A stretch of 64,000 nucleotides of DNA from Dinoroseobacter sp. GTDB lineage: Bacteria > Pseudomonadota > Alphaproteobacteria > Rhodobacterales > Rhodobacteraceae. Location of the stretch: the NCBI GenBank assembly GCA_030066795.1, contig JASJAW010000023.1, forward strand, positions 61,991-125,990, read 5' to 3'. The stretch's first letter is position 1, and each line of letters starts with the position of its first letter. Below the pieces are notes generated by a model. The model ran no database searches, was not told where the DNA came from, and worked only from the letters and a program-made list of their open reading frames with translations. Made by a program: the position numbers and the translations under genes. Positions 8,417 to 17,628 of this stretch are shown in pieces.

Positions 8417-9011
8417 ACTCTTTCCGTGCACGCAAAGCGGCAGTGATTGTGCCATCGTCAAGGTAATCCAGTTCGCCACCAATGGGCACGCCTTGGGCAA
8501 GGCTTGTGACCCGGACGCCTTCAATATCGGCAAGCTCATCCGCAATGTAATGTGCGGTGGTCTGGCCGTCGACGGTTGCGCCAACCGCCAAAATAACTTC
8601 GGTAATTTCCTCAGCATCGAGCCGAGCTAAAAGCTTCGGAATTCCAAGGTCTTCCGGCCCGACCGCATCAAGGGCCGACAACGTGCCTCCCAGAACATGG
8701 TAGCGCCCCTTAAAGACCCCGGCCCGTTCCATCGCCCAGAGGTCCGCAACATCCTCCACCACGCAGATCTCCCCGGTCGCGCGTTTCTCGGACGTACAAA
8801 TCTCGCAAAGGTCGCTGTTACCAATATTCCCGCAGCGCAGGCATTCCTGAGCGCTTTCGGCCACGGCTAACATAGCTTGCCCCAAAGGTCTGAGATCACG
8901 TTTGCGCTTGGAGATCAGGTGAAGTACGGCACGCCGGGCCGACCTGGGACCAAGCCCCGGCAGACGGGCAAGAAGCCCGATCAGAGCCTCGATATCGGAC
9001 GGTTGGCTCAC
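8412..9011 (-). CDS. recR: recombination protein RecR
   Basis: RecR acts with RecO and RecF to load RecA at single-strand gaps. The 199-residue product has the normal family length and all elements: N-terminal HhH ('[20 protein letters not shown]'), a four-cysteine zinc finger ('[16 protein letters not shown]', about residues 57-72) and a Toprim domain starting '[17 protein letters not shown]'. Translation starts at GTG 9011, one base beyond the stop of ybaB (TGACGTG). No Shine-Dalgarno stands in front, so translational coupling to ybaB is likely. It is the last gene of the ffs-dnaX-ybaB-recR cluster. Confidence 0.97.
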   Translation of the reverse strand: MSQPSDIEALIGLLARLPGLGPRSARRAVLHLISKRKRDLRPLGQAMLAVAESAQECLRCGNIGNSDLCEICTSEKRATGEICVVEDVADLWAMERAGVFKGRYHVLGGTLSALDAVGPEDLGIPKLLARLDAEEITEVILAVGATVDGQTTAHYIADELADIEGVRVTSLAQGVPIGGELDYLDDGTITAALRARKEF

Positions 9012-9012
9012 G

Positions 9013-9357
9013 TCAGAAGGGGAGTTTCATACCCTCGGGCAACTCCAGCCCCTCCGTAACCTTGGCCATCTCTTCCTGCCCCTTTTGCAGGGCTTTTTGC
9101 TGCGCGTCTTTGATGGCCGCTAGGATCAGGTCTTCTGCGACTTCCTTTTCCTCTGGATTGAAGATTGAGGGATCAATCTCCAGACCTGTCAACTCGCCCT
9201 TCGCGGTCGCTGTTGCTTTGACAAGGCCTGCTCCGCTTTCGCCGACGACCATGACAGTTTTCAGGTTCTCCTGCATCTCGGCCATTTTGGTCTGCATTTC
9301 CTGCGCCTGTTTCATGATCTTGGCCATGTCGCCAAGCTGTCCAAGTCCTTTTAGCAT
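9013..9357 (-). CDS. ybaB: YbaB/EbfC family nucleoid-associated protein
   Basis: This 114-residue protein starts '[20 protein letters not shown]' and continues with a helix of '[12 protein letters not shown]' repeats. It then has the beta part with '[20 protein letters not shown]', typical of YbaB/EbfC. Family members are small dimers that bind DNA with little sequence preference. Genetic neighbourhood with dnaX and recR is conserved across many bacteria, including Firmicutes and Proteobacteria. AGAGGAA precedes the start. It sits 43 bp after dnaX and 1 bp before recR. Confidence 0.95.
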   Translation of the reverse strand: MLKGLGQLGDMAKIMKQAQEMQTKMAEMQENLKTVMVVGESGAGLVKATATAKGELTGLEIDPSIFNPEEKEVAEDLILAAIKDAQQKALQKGQEEMAKVTEGLELPEGMKLPF

Positions 9358-9400
9358 CGCATCGGTTCCTCTTGCGTGGGGTTAGGGGGCTGGGCGACCG

Positions 9401-11161
9401 CTAGTCGTCCTCGAACGGATCCCATTCGTCTTCAACTTCAGGCAGGGCCTCGATGGCCGCATCCTTTACAAGATCGGCATGGCTGCGGATCTCTTCGATC
9501 TTGGCACTTGGAAATGCGGCAAATACAGCTGACACCAATGGGTGTTCCATGGCGCGAGCTTCATTTTCCAACCGGGCTGCATCGCGAGTCTCCGCGATCG
9601 TTTCCGCCTCGCTGCCGTTCTCAACGCTTATTGCCCATCGTGCGCCTGTCCAGGTCTGGAGTTTCTGACCGAGACGGGCGGCAAGGTCGGTCGGAGCCGT
9701 CTCGGTCGGGGTGAAGGCGATCCGTCCAGGGCTGTAGGAGACCAGACGAAGGCAGGTTTCCAACTCTACAAGCAGTTTCACGTCGCGATTGGCGCGGACC
9801 AGATCTACAACCTGAGCGAAACTGGCGAAGCGTGACAGGGCCTCTTCCGCTACGGTTGCGACTGCCACCGCAGCACCGCCGCTCGCGGCGCGTGGGCTGT
9901 GAGTCACGGGCGCGCCACCGCCGCGCGCAGGCGTTCCGCGCGCGGTCACGGGTCCACCCGCCGGGGCACCAGCGGTCGGACCACGCGGGGTAGGGGGCAC
10001 CGGTGTGTCCTGCAATTTGCGGACCAATTCCTCGGGGCTCGGCAGGTCGGCGACATGGGTCAGCCGGATAATCGCCATTTCAGCGGCCATCATCGCATTT
10101 GGCGATTGCGCGACCTCTTCAAGTGCCTTCAGCAGCATCTGCCACATCCGCGTCAAAGCCCGCATTGGCAACGCCTCTCCCGCTGCCAGTCCGCGTGCTC
10201 TTTCGTCTGGGCTCACGGTGGGGTCTTCAGCCGCATCCGGCGTGATTTTAATAACCGATACCCAATGGGTGATCTCGGCCAGATCGCGCAAGACGGCAAT
10301 CGGATCTGCACCGTCCGAATACTGGCCTGACAGTTCAGCGAGGGCGGCGGCCGCATCCCCTTTCATCACCAGATCAAAAAGATCCATGACGCGGCCGCGG
10401 TCCGCGAGACCCAGCATCGCGCGGACTTGATCTGTCGTGGTTTCGCCGGCGCCATGGCTAATTGCTTGATCGAGCAAGCTCATCGCATCCCGAACAGATC
10501 CCTCTGCCGCCCGGGTGATCAGGGCAAGAGCATCGTCGGCGATTTCGGCCTTTTCCGTATCGGCGATCTTTTGAAGATGGGCGATCATAACTTCCGGCTC
10601 GATCCGACGCAGGTCGAAGCGCTGGCAGCGGCTGAGGACCGTGACCGGGACTTTGCGAATCTCGGTCGTGGCGAAGATGAATTTTACGTGCGCTGGCGGT
10701 TCTTCCAGTGTCTTGAGCAGCGCGTTGAATGCGCTGGTCGACAGCATATGAACTTCGTCGATGATGTAGATCTTGAACCGCGCCGAGGCAGGGGCATAGT
10801 GCACGCTGTCGAGAATATTCGAGCGGATGTCGTCGATCTTGGTCTGGCTGGCGCCATCCATCTCGATTACGTCGACATGGGTGCCTGCCATAATGCCTTT
10901 GCAATGTTCACACTGGCCGCACGGCTCCGTTGTGGGGCCACCTTTTCCGTCCGGACCGATACAATTCATCCCCTTGGCGATGATCCGGGCGGTTGTGGTT
11001 TTACCGGTGCCGCGAATGCCAGTCATCATGAAGGCTTGCGCAATGCGGTCTGCTGAGAAGGCATTCTTCAGCGTACGGACCATTGCATCCTGTCCAATCA
11101 AGTCGGCAAAGCTCGCAGGCCGATACTTGCGGGCAAGGACTTGATAGGCTGTGTCGGACAA
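9401..11161 (-). CDS. dnaX: DNA polymerase III subunit gamma/tau
   Basis: This is the clamp-loader ATPase of the replisome. It has the family start 'AYQVLARKYRPASFADLIGQ', Walker A 'GIRGTGKTTTARI', a zinc site ('CIGPDG...CGQCEHCKG'), the DEVHM Walker B box ('IIDEVHMLS') and sensor 1 'ATTEIRKVPVTVLSRCQRFD'. After the AAA+ and oligomerisation domains (to about residue 365) comes a Pro/Ala/Gly-rich linker and a tau-type C-terminal domain ending in 'EDEWDPFEDD'. I take TTG 11161 as the start because GGAG lies 7 bases upstream and homologues begin at this point. A GTG ten codons earlier (11191) is the alternative. I did not find a clear slippery A-run for a gamma form. Confidence 0.95.
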   Translation of the reverse strand: MSDTAYQVLARKYRPASFADLIGQDAMVRTLKNAFSADRIAQAFMMTGIRGTGKTTTARIIAKGMNCIGPDGKGGPTTEPCGQCEHCKGIMAGTHVDVIEMDGASQTKIDDIRSNILDSVHYAPASARFKIYIIDEVHMLSTSAFNALLKTLEEPPAHVKFIFATTEIRKVPVTVLSRCQRFDLRRIEPEVMIAHLQKIADTEKAEIADDALALITRAAEGSVRDAMSLLDQAISHGAGETTTDQVRAMLGLADRGRVMDLFDLVMKGDAAAALAELSGQYSDGADPIAVLRDLAEITHWVSVIKITPDAAEDPTVSPDERARGLAAGEALPMRALTRMWQMLLKALEEVAQSPNAMMAAEMAIIRLTHVADLPSPEELVRKLQDTPVPPTPRGPTAGAPAGGPVTARGTPARGGGAPVTHSPRAASGGAAVAVATVAEEALSRFASFAQVVDLVRANRDVKLLVELETCLRLVSYSPGRIAFTPTETAPTDLAARLGQKLQTWTGARWAISVENGSEAETIAETRDAARLENEARAMEHPLVSAVFAAFPSAKIEEIRSHADLVKDAAIEALPEVEDEWDPFEDD

Positions 11162-11280
11162 GGCCGGGCTCCGGTATTCGCAGGGATTCACCGAAATCTA
11201 ATCCAGTGATGCGGGAGAGGCCAGCGAAAGCCCCCAGGACAGGCGGAAATCCTGTATAGGATACGGATTTGTTGTGAAGA

Positions 11281-11383
11281 GGGTGAGAGGCTGGACAACG
11301 ACCCAAGCGGGGCTCGTTACGGCTGCTTCCTTCCGGACCTGACCGGGTTGGCGAGGCGCTCGCCCGCGCCAACCTCTCAGCCC
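11281..11383 (-). ncRNA. ffs: signal recognition particle RNA, small bacterial type (4.5S)
   Basis: On the minus strand the RNA contains the diagnostic domain IV GGTCAGGTCC-GGAA-GGAAGCAGCC core (plus-strand positions 11321-11344), the binding site for Ffh/SRP54. The ends GGG..GAGAGG..TGG at 11369-11383 pair with CCA..CCTCTC..CCC at 11281-11294, closing a long hairpin of about 103 nt, the usual size for a Gram-negative 4.5S RNA. The ends are inferred from this pairing and could be off by a few bases. It lies directly upstream of dnaX on the same strand. Confidence 0.92.
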
Positions 11384-11385
11384 TC

Positions 11386-11414
11386 GATATAATTTGCGAT
11401 CCACCTACGTGCAA
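11386..11414 (-). promoter_or_regulatory. candidate sigma70 promoter of the SRP RNA
   Basis: Reading the minus strand, TTGCAC (11414-11409) and TATATC (11391-11386) are separated by 17 bp just before the 5' end of the SRP RNA. The -10 element is very close to the inferred RNA end, so either the RNA begins a few bases later or the true -10 is one register upstream (the AATTATAT run). Confidence 0.4.
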
Positions 11415-11487
11415 GAGCGCGGCGACGTTGCGCGCTACTCAGCGACGTGGCATCACCTGCCGGGAAGTGGCGCGAGGGATTAGGGGC

Positions 11488-12471
11488 ATGCCGTTCGAGG
11501 ACAGGATCACCTTCGGGACATCGGGTTTAGAGCGCGCCGCGCATCTGCGTGGAGACGCGGCACGTATCGAGGCAATGCTTTCCGATCCTACGACCCGTGT
11601 TGTTCCGATCTGGCGGGGCAAACCTTTGGTGTCGCCACAAGGCTTGGCTGGGGTGCGATCCGATCATGCCGTGTTTAAGGATGCGGTTGCTCCGGCCATC
11701 TTCCTTGGCCTCGATGAAAACGGTGCAAGGTTTGCAAGGGATGTGTCAGGCTGGAGCCCCGAGGAGCCTGTCGACCTCGACAGCTTTCGCGACCGGACCG
11801 AACAACAACATCCGCATTTGCCAGGCGGGTATGTCTTTGCTGAACTGCGCACCGAAATGACCCGCCTTACACGGCGGGATGCCGAACTTGCAGCAACGGC
11901 GCGGGCTTTGGTCGAATGGCACCGCATTCATGGATTCTGCGCCAATTGCGGGGCAACAAGCGTGCCGGCCCAAGCCGGGTGGCAGCGCGACTGCCCGAGC
12001 TGCGGGCGCCATCACTTCCCGCGGACGGATCCGGTTGTAATCATGTTGATCACGCACAAGGATCGGGTCTTGGTCGGTCGTACGCCGGGATGGCCAGAAA
12101 GGATGTATTCTCTGTTGGCCGGGTTCATCGAGCCCGGGGAGACGATGGAAGCGGCTGTGCGCCGCGAGGTTGCCGAAGAAGCGGGGGTGCGAGTGGGCGC
12201 GGTTGGGTATCTTGCCTCTCAGCCCTGGCCCTATCCGGCGTCTTTGATGTTTGGCTGCTGGGGGCATGCGGAAACCACTGAGATTACAATCGATCCGGTC
12301 GAGGTGGAGGATGCATTCTGGATCAGCCGCGCCGAGATGATCGAGGTCTTCGCTGGGACCCACCCACGCATGCGCGAACCGCGAAAGGGTGCGATTGCGC
12401 ATTCCTTGCTTGAGGCGTGGGTGGCTGGGGCCGCCGAGGCCGGAGGCATACATGCAGTTGAATACGACTGA
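11488..12471 (+). CDS. nudC: NAD(+) diphosphatase / NADH pyrophosphatase (NudC-type Nudix hydrolase)
   Basis: NudC hydrolyses NAD(H) to NMN(H) and AMP and can remove NAD caps from RNA. The 327-residue protein has the typical order: an N-terminal domain, a zinc ribbon with Cys151, 154, 169 and 172 ('CANC...CPSC'), the Nudix box at about 212-234 (GFIEPGETMEAA, then REVAEEAG), and the NudC-specific 'SQPWPYP' motif at 244-250. The ATG at 11488 is chosen because homologues start 'MPFED'-like and AGGGG lies just upstream. The frame is open further 5' but overlaps the SRP RNA promoter. The 3' end overlaps the next gene by 20 bp. Confidence 0.94.
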   Translation: MPFEDRITFGTSGLERAAHLRGDAARIEAMLSDPTTRVVPIWRGKPLVSPQGLAGVRSDHAVFKDAVAPAIFLGLDENGARFARDVSGWSPEEPVDLDSFRDRTEQQHPHLPGGYVFAELRTEMTRLTRRDAELAATARALVEWHRIHGFCANCGATSVPAQAGWQRDCPSCGRHHFPRTDPVVIMLITHKDRVLVGRTPGWPERMYSLLAGFIEPGETMEAAVRREVAEEAGVRVGAVGYLASQPWPYPASLMFGCWGHAETTEITIDPVEVEDAFWISRAEMIEVFAGTHPRMREPRKGAIAHSLLEAWVAGAAEAGGIHAVEYD

Positions 12472-12922
12472 AATTCTGACCGGTCATATTGAGGACGTTT
12501 TTGATGCCCTGTCGGATTTTGCCCGGGCTGAACGCGCAGCAATGTCGCGCGGTATTTCGGTCGAGCGGCTCGACGCTCTTGGCGCGCCGGGTGAAGGCGT
12601 GAAATGGCGGATCGGCTTCTTTGCGCGTGGCCGGGACCGGGAAGCAGAAATGGAAGTCACGAAATTCACCCGGCCTACAGCGCTGCGCTACGAGGGCCAT
12701 GTGGGCGGCTTATTTTTCGAGACCAACGTCGCCTGCCGCGTTGCAGACAGCAACGCGACCGAGGTGACTGTCGCCATAAAACTGCGCGCCAAGTCGATGT
12801 CGGCACGCGTCCTGCTGCAATCGCTCAAGATCGCGCGACGTCGGGTGCAGCAACGGTTCCGGAAATCGATCAGAAACATCCTGCGAGAGGTCGAAGCCAG
12901 CCGCAGTTCGGTTGCGCGTTAG
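12452..12922 (+). CDS. SRPBCC (START-like) family protein
   Basis: A 156-residue protein starts at ATG 12452 inside the last codons of nudC, with GGAGGC just upstream. The sequence has the helix-grip pattern of polyketide cyclase/START-like proteins: an initial strand and helix 'TEILTGHIEDVFDALSDFA', central strands such as 'KWRIGFFARGRDREAEMEVT', and a long C-terminal helix rich in Arg. Such proteins bind hydrophobic ligands, but nothing indicates which one here. Overlap with nudC implies cotranscription. The fold assignment is moderate and the function unknown. Confidence 0.75.
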   Translation: MQLNTTEILTGHIEDVFDALSDFARAERAAMSRGISVERLDALGAPGEGVKWRIGFFARGRDREAEMEVTKFTRPTALRYEGHVGGLFFETNVACRVADSNATEVTVAIKLRAKSMSARVLLQSLKIARRRVQQRFRKSIRNILREVEASRSSVAR

Positions 12923-12931
12923 GCCGCGTTT

Positions 12932-13762
12932 TCAGGGTCGCTGCGGATCCGCCGGATAAACCCCGAGTATTTCGAGGTGAGATGTAAAGTAGCCGAGTTC
13001 TTCGAGCGCCAGCTGTACGTTGCGATCGTCCGGGTGCCCCTCGATATCCGCGTGGAACTGCGTGGCGGTAAAGGAGCCGTCGAGCATGTAGCTTTCCAAT
13101 TTCGTCATGTTCACGCCGTTGGTCGCGAACCCTCCCATCGCTTTGTAGAGCGCCGCAGGAATGTTGCGCACCTCGAACACGAAGGACGTCATCATGCGGT
13201 CAGATCGGCGACTGTGGTCCGAGTCGCGTGACATGATGAGAAAGCGGGTGGTATTCTTGTCGTGGTCCTCGATGTGGCGTGCAAGCACCTCAAGGCCATA
13301 AATCTCGCCAGCCAATTCCGATGCGAGCGCGCCAAGGCTCTGGTCCCCTTCTTCGGCGACATGCAGCGCAGAGCCTGCAGTGTCGGCGCCCGTCACCGCG
13401 TGGATACCGTTATTGTGCAGGAAATCGCGGCATTGGCCAAGAAGGACTGTGTGGCTCATCGCGCGCTTCACCTGGGACAGATGTGTACCCGGCAACGCCA
13501 AGAGGTTGATGTGGACGCGGACGAAAGCCTCATCAACGATATGAAGCCCGCTTTCCGGGAGCAGCCGGTGGATATCGGCAACCCGACCATATGTCGAGTT
13601 CTCGACCGGCAGCATGCCAAGCTCGCACCCGCCATCATGCACGGCGGCGAAGACGTCCTCAAATGTACGGCAGGGAACAGCTTCGTATTCAGGCCGCGCG
13701 GTTCGGCAGGCCTGATGCGAGTAGGCGCCGGGCTCCCCCTGAAACGCAATCTTGGCCGTCAT
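12932..13762 (-). CDS. pheA: prephenate dehydratase
   Basis: Converts prephenate to phenylpyruvate in phenylalanine synthesis. The 276-residue monofunctional enzyme begins 'MTAKIAFQGEPGAYSH', has the dehydratase signature 'NTTRFLIMSRD' near residue 175 with the catalytic Thr, and ends in an ACT domain (about residues 190-270) with 'LESYMLDGSF', the counterpart of the ESRP allosteric motif that binds Phe. There is no chorismate mutase part, unlike the enterobacterial fusion. The ATG at 13762 is preferred over upstream in-frame starts by homology. It converges with the SRPBCC gene (gap 9 bp) and diverges from a cytochrome gene. Confidence 0.95.
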   Translation of the reverse strand: MTAKIAFQGEPGAYSHQACRTARPEYEAVPCRTFEDVFAAVHDGGCELGMLPVENSTYGRVADIHRLLPESGLHIVDEAFVRVHINLLALPGTHLSQVKRAMSHTVLLGQCRDFLHNNGIHAVTGADTAGSALHVAEEGDQSLGALASELAGEIYGLEVLARHIEDHDKNTTRFLIMSRDSDHSRRSDRMMTSFVFEVRNIPAALYKAMGGFATNGVNMTKLESYMLDGSFTATQFHADIEGHPDDRNVQLALEELGYFTSHLEILGVYPADPQRP

Positions 13763-13901
13763 CTTTCGTCCTTTTGGTGCCGTTACCGTTAACTGTGACC
13801 AATTCACCACCCTGCGGGCGTTTAGTCGCGGTACCTACACCTTGCCTCCGGAGAGGGGAAGCCATAGTTACCGGGCAAATCACGCAGCGAGTGGAAGATA
13901 C

Positions 13902-14417
13902 ATGTTTGACACCATGACGATGACGAAGATCGTAGGCGCCCTGTGCGGTTCGCTTTTGGTCTTCCTTCTGGCCGCCTGGGGAGGCGAAATCCTGTTCCAT
14001 TCCGGAAAAGGACACGGAGACGATCACGCACAGGCATACACGATCGACACAGGGTCCGACGATGCTGTCGTCGAAGAGGTCGCGGAAGTGCCTTTTGAGG
14101 AACTTTACGCTTCGGCGGATGCTGGCGCAGGAGAGCGGTTGTGGCGCCAATGTCAGGCCTGTCATAAGCTTGAAGACGGCGCAAATGGCGTGGGCCCGCA
14201 CCTGTTCGCCGTTGTGGGGCGCGATAAGCACGCAGCCACCGGATATGAATATTCTGATGGGCTTCTGGCTTCAGAAGGTGCATGGACCCCTGAGAATTTG
14301 AGTGGTTTCCTGGAAAACCCGAAAGAATACGCACCGGGCACAAAGATGGCCTATCGCGGCATGGATGATGCCGAGGACCGCGCCAATTTGATCGCTTACC
14401 TGGCGACCTTCCAGTAA
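13902..14417 (+). CDS. cycM: membrane-anchored cytochrome c (cytochrome c552 / cy type)
   Basis: This 171-residue protein has one uncleaved N-terminal membrane helix (about residues 8-28), an acidic flexible linker (about 38-65), and a class I cytochrome c domain. The haem site is CQACH at 84-88 and the axial Met is Met149 in 'PGTKMAYRG'. This layout is that of Paracoccus CycM and Rhodobacter cytochrome cy, which carry electrons from the bc1 complex to terminal oxidases while tethered to the membrane. The ATG at 13902 has GGAAG upstream. It diverges from pheA and is followed by a strong terminator, so it is a single-gene unit. It is a plausible donor to the oxidases, including the cbb3 enzyme encoded 9 kb away. 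Confidence 0.9.
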   Translation: MFDTMTMTKIVGALCGSLLVFLLAAWGGEILFHSGKGHGDDHAQAYTIDTGSDDAVVEEVAEVPFEELYASADAGAGERLWRQCQACHKLEDGANGVGPHLFAVVGRDKHAATGYEYSDGLLASEGAWTPENLSGFLENPKEYAPGTKMAYRGMDDAEDRANLIAYLATFQ

Positions 14418-14440
14418 GCCTGTCGGTCGTAAAGAGATCC

Positions 14441-14467
14441 GGGGCCGCCAGTGTGCGGCCCCTTTTT
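14441..14467 (+). terminator. rho-independent terminator of the cytochrome gene
   Basis: GGGGCCGC pairs with GCGGCCCC around a 6-base loop and is followed by TTTTT. It lies 23 bp after the cycM stop. Confidence 0.9.
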
Positions 14468-14618
14468 CGTGTTTTGTGGGTGCCGCCGCTCCAGCAATCT
14501 TTGTTTTTTGCTCGCGCCGACTTACTTCCTCGTGAAATGCGGCTTTGAAGTCTTGAAACCCTGACGTCTGCGTCTTTAGCTTTAGGCAGACCGCGTGTTT
14601 CAGGAGAGGAGACCCTTA

Positions 14619-16517
14619 ATGCGACCAACCCGTGCCGTAGCAGCGACCACAGCAGATCCCTCGCCCCTATGGCGCGTCGGAGCGGGTTTTGGACTGGCAC
14701 TGGCAGCCGCCCTGACGGCAACGAGTTTGCGCGCTGAGGCAATTACTTCGCATGGCATCTCCACATTTGGGGAACTCAAGTACGCAGCCGATTTCGCGCA
14801 TCTGGAATACGTAAACCCGGACGCGCCAAAAGGCGGGGAAATCTCTGTTTGGGCATTTGGCTCTTTTGACTCAATGAACCCCTACACTCTCAAAGGGCGT
14901 GCTGCGGGTCTGGCAAACGTCTTCTTCGAGTCGCTGATGACGGGGACTGCTGACGAGATTGGTGCCTCTTACTGCTTGCTGTGTGAAACGCTGACATACC
15001 CAGAGGACCGTTCTGAGGTCACCTTCACTCTGCGTGAAGGGATTACCTTCTCCGACGGCTCGCCGCTAACTTCCGAAGATATTGTTTTCTCTTACGATAT
15101 TCTGCTCGAAAAGGGGCTTCCGAGCTTTCGCGCACAGCTTGCGCAGAAGGTCGAGATGGTGGAAGCGCTCGATTCCCGAACAGTTCGGTTCGTGTTCAAG
15201 GACGATATCCCGACACGTGATCTGATCGCGGATGTCGGGGCGTTGCCAGTGTTTTCGAAGGCACACTACGAAGCGAACGGTCGGGATTTCGAGGAAACCT
15301 CTCTGGAGCCGCTGCTTGGGTCCGGCCCTTACGTACTGGGCCGTATGGATGTCGGTCAAACCATCGTTTACGAGCGCAACCCGGAGTATTGGGGTGCCGA
15401 TCTCCCGATTAACCGCGGACGATCGAATTTTGATGCGATCCGGATTGAGTATTACGCCGACTACAACGCGGCGTTCGAGGGCTTCAAAGGCGGCACATAC
15501 ACATTCCGAAACGAAGCTTCGTCCAAAATCTGGGCGACGGGGTATGATTTCCCGGCTATTCAGCAGGGCACGGTCCGCAAGGAAACTCTGCCCAATGGCG
15601 CTAAGGCTACAGGTCAGGCGTGGGTCTTCAATTTAAGACGCCCCCAGTTCCAGGATGCGCGCGTGCGTCAGGCCATCGGGATGATGTTCAACTATGAATG
15701 GTCGAATGAGGCACTGTTTTACGGTCTTTACGACCGGGTAAACAGTTTCTGGGACAACAGCGACCTGATGGCGACGGGTGCTCCGTCGGAAGGCGAACTG
15801 GCCATTCTGCAACCGCTTGTGGAAGAGGGCCTTCTGGACGCCTCGATCCTGACTGACGAAGCTTTTGTCTGGCCGGTCCACAAACCCTCGGAAGGTGTCG
15901 AGCGGTCTATCCGTCGAAAGGCGACGCGCCTTTTAACTGACGCGGGTTATGACGTTGTCGACGGGTTTTGGGAAAAGGATGGCCAACGGCTGACCGTGGA
16001 ATTCCTGAATGACAGTCAGACCTTCGATCGGGTGATCAATCCGTTTGTGGCCAACCTGCGATCGTTTGGAATAGATGCGCGTCATACACGTGTCGACAAC
16101 GCGCAGATGACAGCGCGCGAGCGTCCGCCGCAATATGATTTCGACCTTGTGACGACCTTTATGGGGACCGAATACATTCCAGGTACGTCGCTGCGGCAGT
16201 ACTTCGGGTCTGAGACAGCCGATACGTCCACCTTCAACAAGATGGGCTTTCAGTCCGAGGCCGTGGACCGCCTGATCGATGTCGTTCTCGATGCGAAAAA
16301 CAATGACGAACTGACAACCGCCGTGCATGCTCTCGACCGGGTTCTCCGAGCGGAGAAGTTCTGGATTCCCCAATGGAACAAGAACACGCATACCGTAGCT
16401 TTCTATGATATGTACGAGCATCCTGAGACTTTGCCGCCGTACGGTCTAGGGAACCTCGATTTCTGGTGGTATAACGCCGAAAAAGCTGAGGAACTCCGCG
16501 CCAAGGGCGCGCTGTAA
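14619..16517 (+). CDS. yejA: peptide ABC transporter, extracellular solute-binding protein (YejA-type)
   Basis: This 632-residue family 5 solute-binding protein has an N-terminal export signal (hydrophobic 'GAGFGLALAAALTATS', cleavage near 'LRAEA'). Family landmarks are 'YVNPDAPKGGEISVWAFGSF', 'REGITFSDGSPLTSEDIVFS' and 'LLGSGPYVL'. The YejA branch carries long oligopeptides, and in enterobacteria the peptide antibiotic microcin C. GGAGAGGAG precedes ATG 14619. It is the first gene of a tight yejA-B-E-F operon (6 bp to yejB). The upstream region 14418-14618 holds the cycM terminator, then a possible TTGAAA -35 element and a GTCTGC/GCAGAC dyad (14566-14591) near the start. The natural substrate here is inferred to be peptides. 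Confidence 0.92.
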   Translation: MRPTRAVAATTADPSPLWRVGAGFGLALAAALTATSLRAEAITSHGISTFGELKYAADFAHLEYVNPDAPKGGEISVWAFGSFDSMNPYTLKGRAAGLANVFFESLMTGTADEIGASYCLLCETLTYPEDRSEVTFTLREGITFSDGSPLTSEDIVFSYDILLEKGLPSFRAQLAQKVEMVEALDSRTVRFVFKDDIPTRDLIADVGALPVFSKAHYEANGRDFEETSLEPLLGSGPYVLGRMDVGQTIVYERNPEYWGADLPINRGRSNFDAIRIEYYADYNAAFEGFKGGTYTFRNEASSKIWATGYDFPAIQQGTVRKETLPNGAKATGQAWVFNLRRPQFQDARVRQAIGMMFNYEWSNEALFYGLYDRVNSFWDNSDLMATGAPSEGELAILQPLVEEGLLDASILTDEAFVWPVHKPSEGVERSIRRKATRLLTDAGYDVVDGFWEKDGQRLTVEFLNDSQTFDRVINPFVANLRSFGIDARHTRVDNAQMTARERPPQYDFDLVTTFMGTEYIPGTSLRQYFGSETADTSTFNKMGFQSEAVDRLIDVVLDAKNNDELTTAVHALDRVLRAEKFWIPQWNKNTHTVAFYDMYEHPETLPPYGLGNLDFWWYNAEKAEELRAKGAL

Positions 16518-16523
16518 ACACCG

Positions 16524-17624
16524 ATGGGCGCCTATATCCTGCGCCGGCTGGCGCTGATCATCCCGACCTTGTTCGGCATCATGCTGATCAACTTCACACT
16601 GACACAGTTTGTGCCAGGCGGACCCGTTGAGCAGGTTCTTGCACAACTTGAGGGCGGTGGCGACGTCTTCGAGAACATCGCTGGCGGCGCGGACAGCGCC
16701 GGGGGCGGTGGCGATATCGGTGCGAACGGTGGCGGGGATGATCGCTATCTCGGCGCGCGTGGACTCCCACCCGAATTCATCGCGGAACTTGAAGCACAGT
16801 TCGGTTTCGACAAGCCTGCTCATATCCGCTTTGCGAACATGATCTGGGATTATATGCGCCTCGACTTCGGCGAGAGCTATTTCCGCTCCATCTCGGTCGT
16901 CGATCTTGTGATCGAGAAACTACCCGTTTCCATCACGCTTGGGCTTTGGTCGACCGTGATCGCGTATCTCGTCTCTATCCCGCTCGGCATTCGCAAAGCG
17001 GTCAGGGATGGGACAAGTTTCGACACATGGACGTCCGGACTGATCATTGTAGCCTATGCAATTCCAGGCTTCCTGTTCGCGATCCTGCTCTTAGTCCTGT
17101 TCGCAGGCGGATCCTACTTCCAATGGTTCCCGCTCCGTGGACTAACATCAGACAATTTCGATGAACTGAGCGCGTTTGGTAAAGTGATCGACTATTTCTG
17201 GCACATCACGCTGCCGGTTCTGGCCTCCACGATCTCAGCCTTCGCAACACTGACTTTGCTGACCAAGAACTCGTTCCTCGACGAGATTAAGAAGCAGTAT
17301 GTGATGACAGCGAAAGCCAAGGGCCTTGCGGAGAACCGGGTGCTTTACGGCCATGTGTTTCGCAACGCCATGCTGATCATTATTGCAGGCTTCCCGGCCG
17401 TATTTGTGAGCGTGTTCTTTGGCGGGTCTTTGATCATTGAGACGATTTTTTCGCTGGATGGATTGGGACGTATGGGCTTTGAGGCCGCCGTCGCGCGTGA
17501 CTATCCTGTGATTTTCGGGACCTTGTTCGTTTTTGGCCTGATTGGATTGGTCGTCGGGCTGCTGTCCGACCTGATGTATGTCTGGATTGATCCGCGGATC
17601 GACTTCGAAACGCGGGAGACCTGA
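16524..17624 (+). CDS. yejB: peptide ABC transporter permease YejB
   Basis: This 366-residue inner-membrane permease starts '[20 protein letters not shown]', the standard first helix of the DppB/OppB family. A Gly-rich periplasmic insertion follows (about residues 45-78), which is characteristic of YejB. The 'EAA' loop that contacts the ATPase is '[20 protein letters not shown]'. It begins 6 bp after yejA and ends just before yejE, whose start lies 4 bp beyond its stop. With YejE it should form the membrane channel driven by YejF. Confidence 0.94.
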   Translation: MGAYILRRLALIIPTLFGIMLINFTLTQFVPGGPVEQVLAQLEGGGDVFENIAGGADSAGGGGDIGANGGGDDRYLGARGLPPEFIAELEAQFGFDKPAHIRFANMIWDYMRLDFGESYFRSISVVDLVIEKLPVSITLGLWSTVIAYLVSIPLGIRKAVRDGTSFDTWTSGLIIVAYAIPGFLFAILLLVLFAGGSYFQWFPLRGLTSDNFDELSAFGKVIDYFWHITLPVLASTISAFATLTLLTKNSFLDEIKKQYVMTAKAKGLAENRVLYGHVFRNAMLIIIAGFPAVFVSVFFGGSLIIETIFSLDGLGRMGFEAAVARDYPVIFGTLFVFGLIGLVVGLLSDLMYVWIDPRIDFETRET

Positions 17625-17628
17625 GCCC

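Noticed and set aside
12955..12980. CCCCGAGTATTTCGAGG resembling the intergenic repeat
   Set aside because: It lies in the coding end of pheA and encodes the conserved residues of the ACT-domain C-terminus, so the match is explained by the protein.
16660..16760. Gly-rich stretch in YejB as a possible low-complexity insertion or error
   Set aside because: A glycine-rich periplasmic loop at this place is, as far as I recall, usual for YejB in this group, and the frame is intact on both sides.
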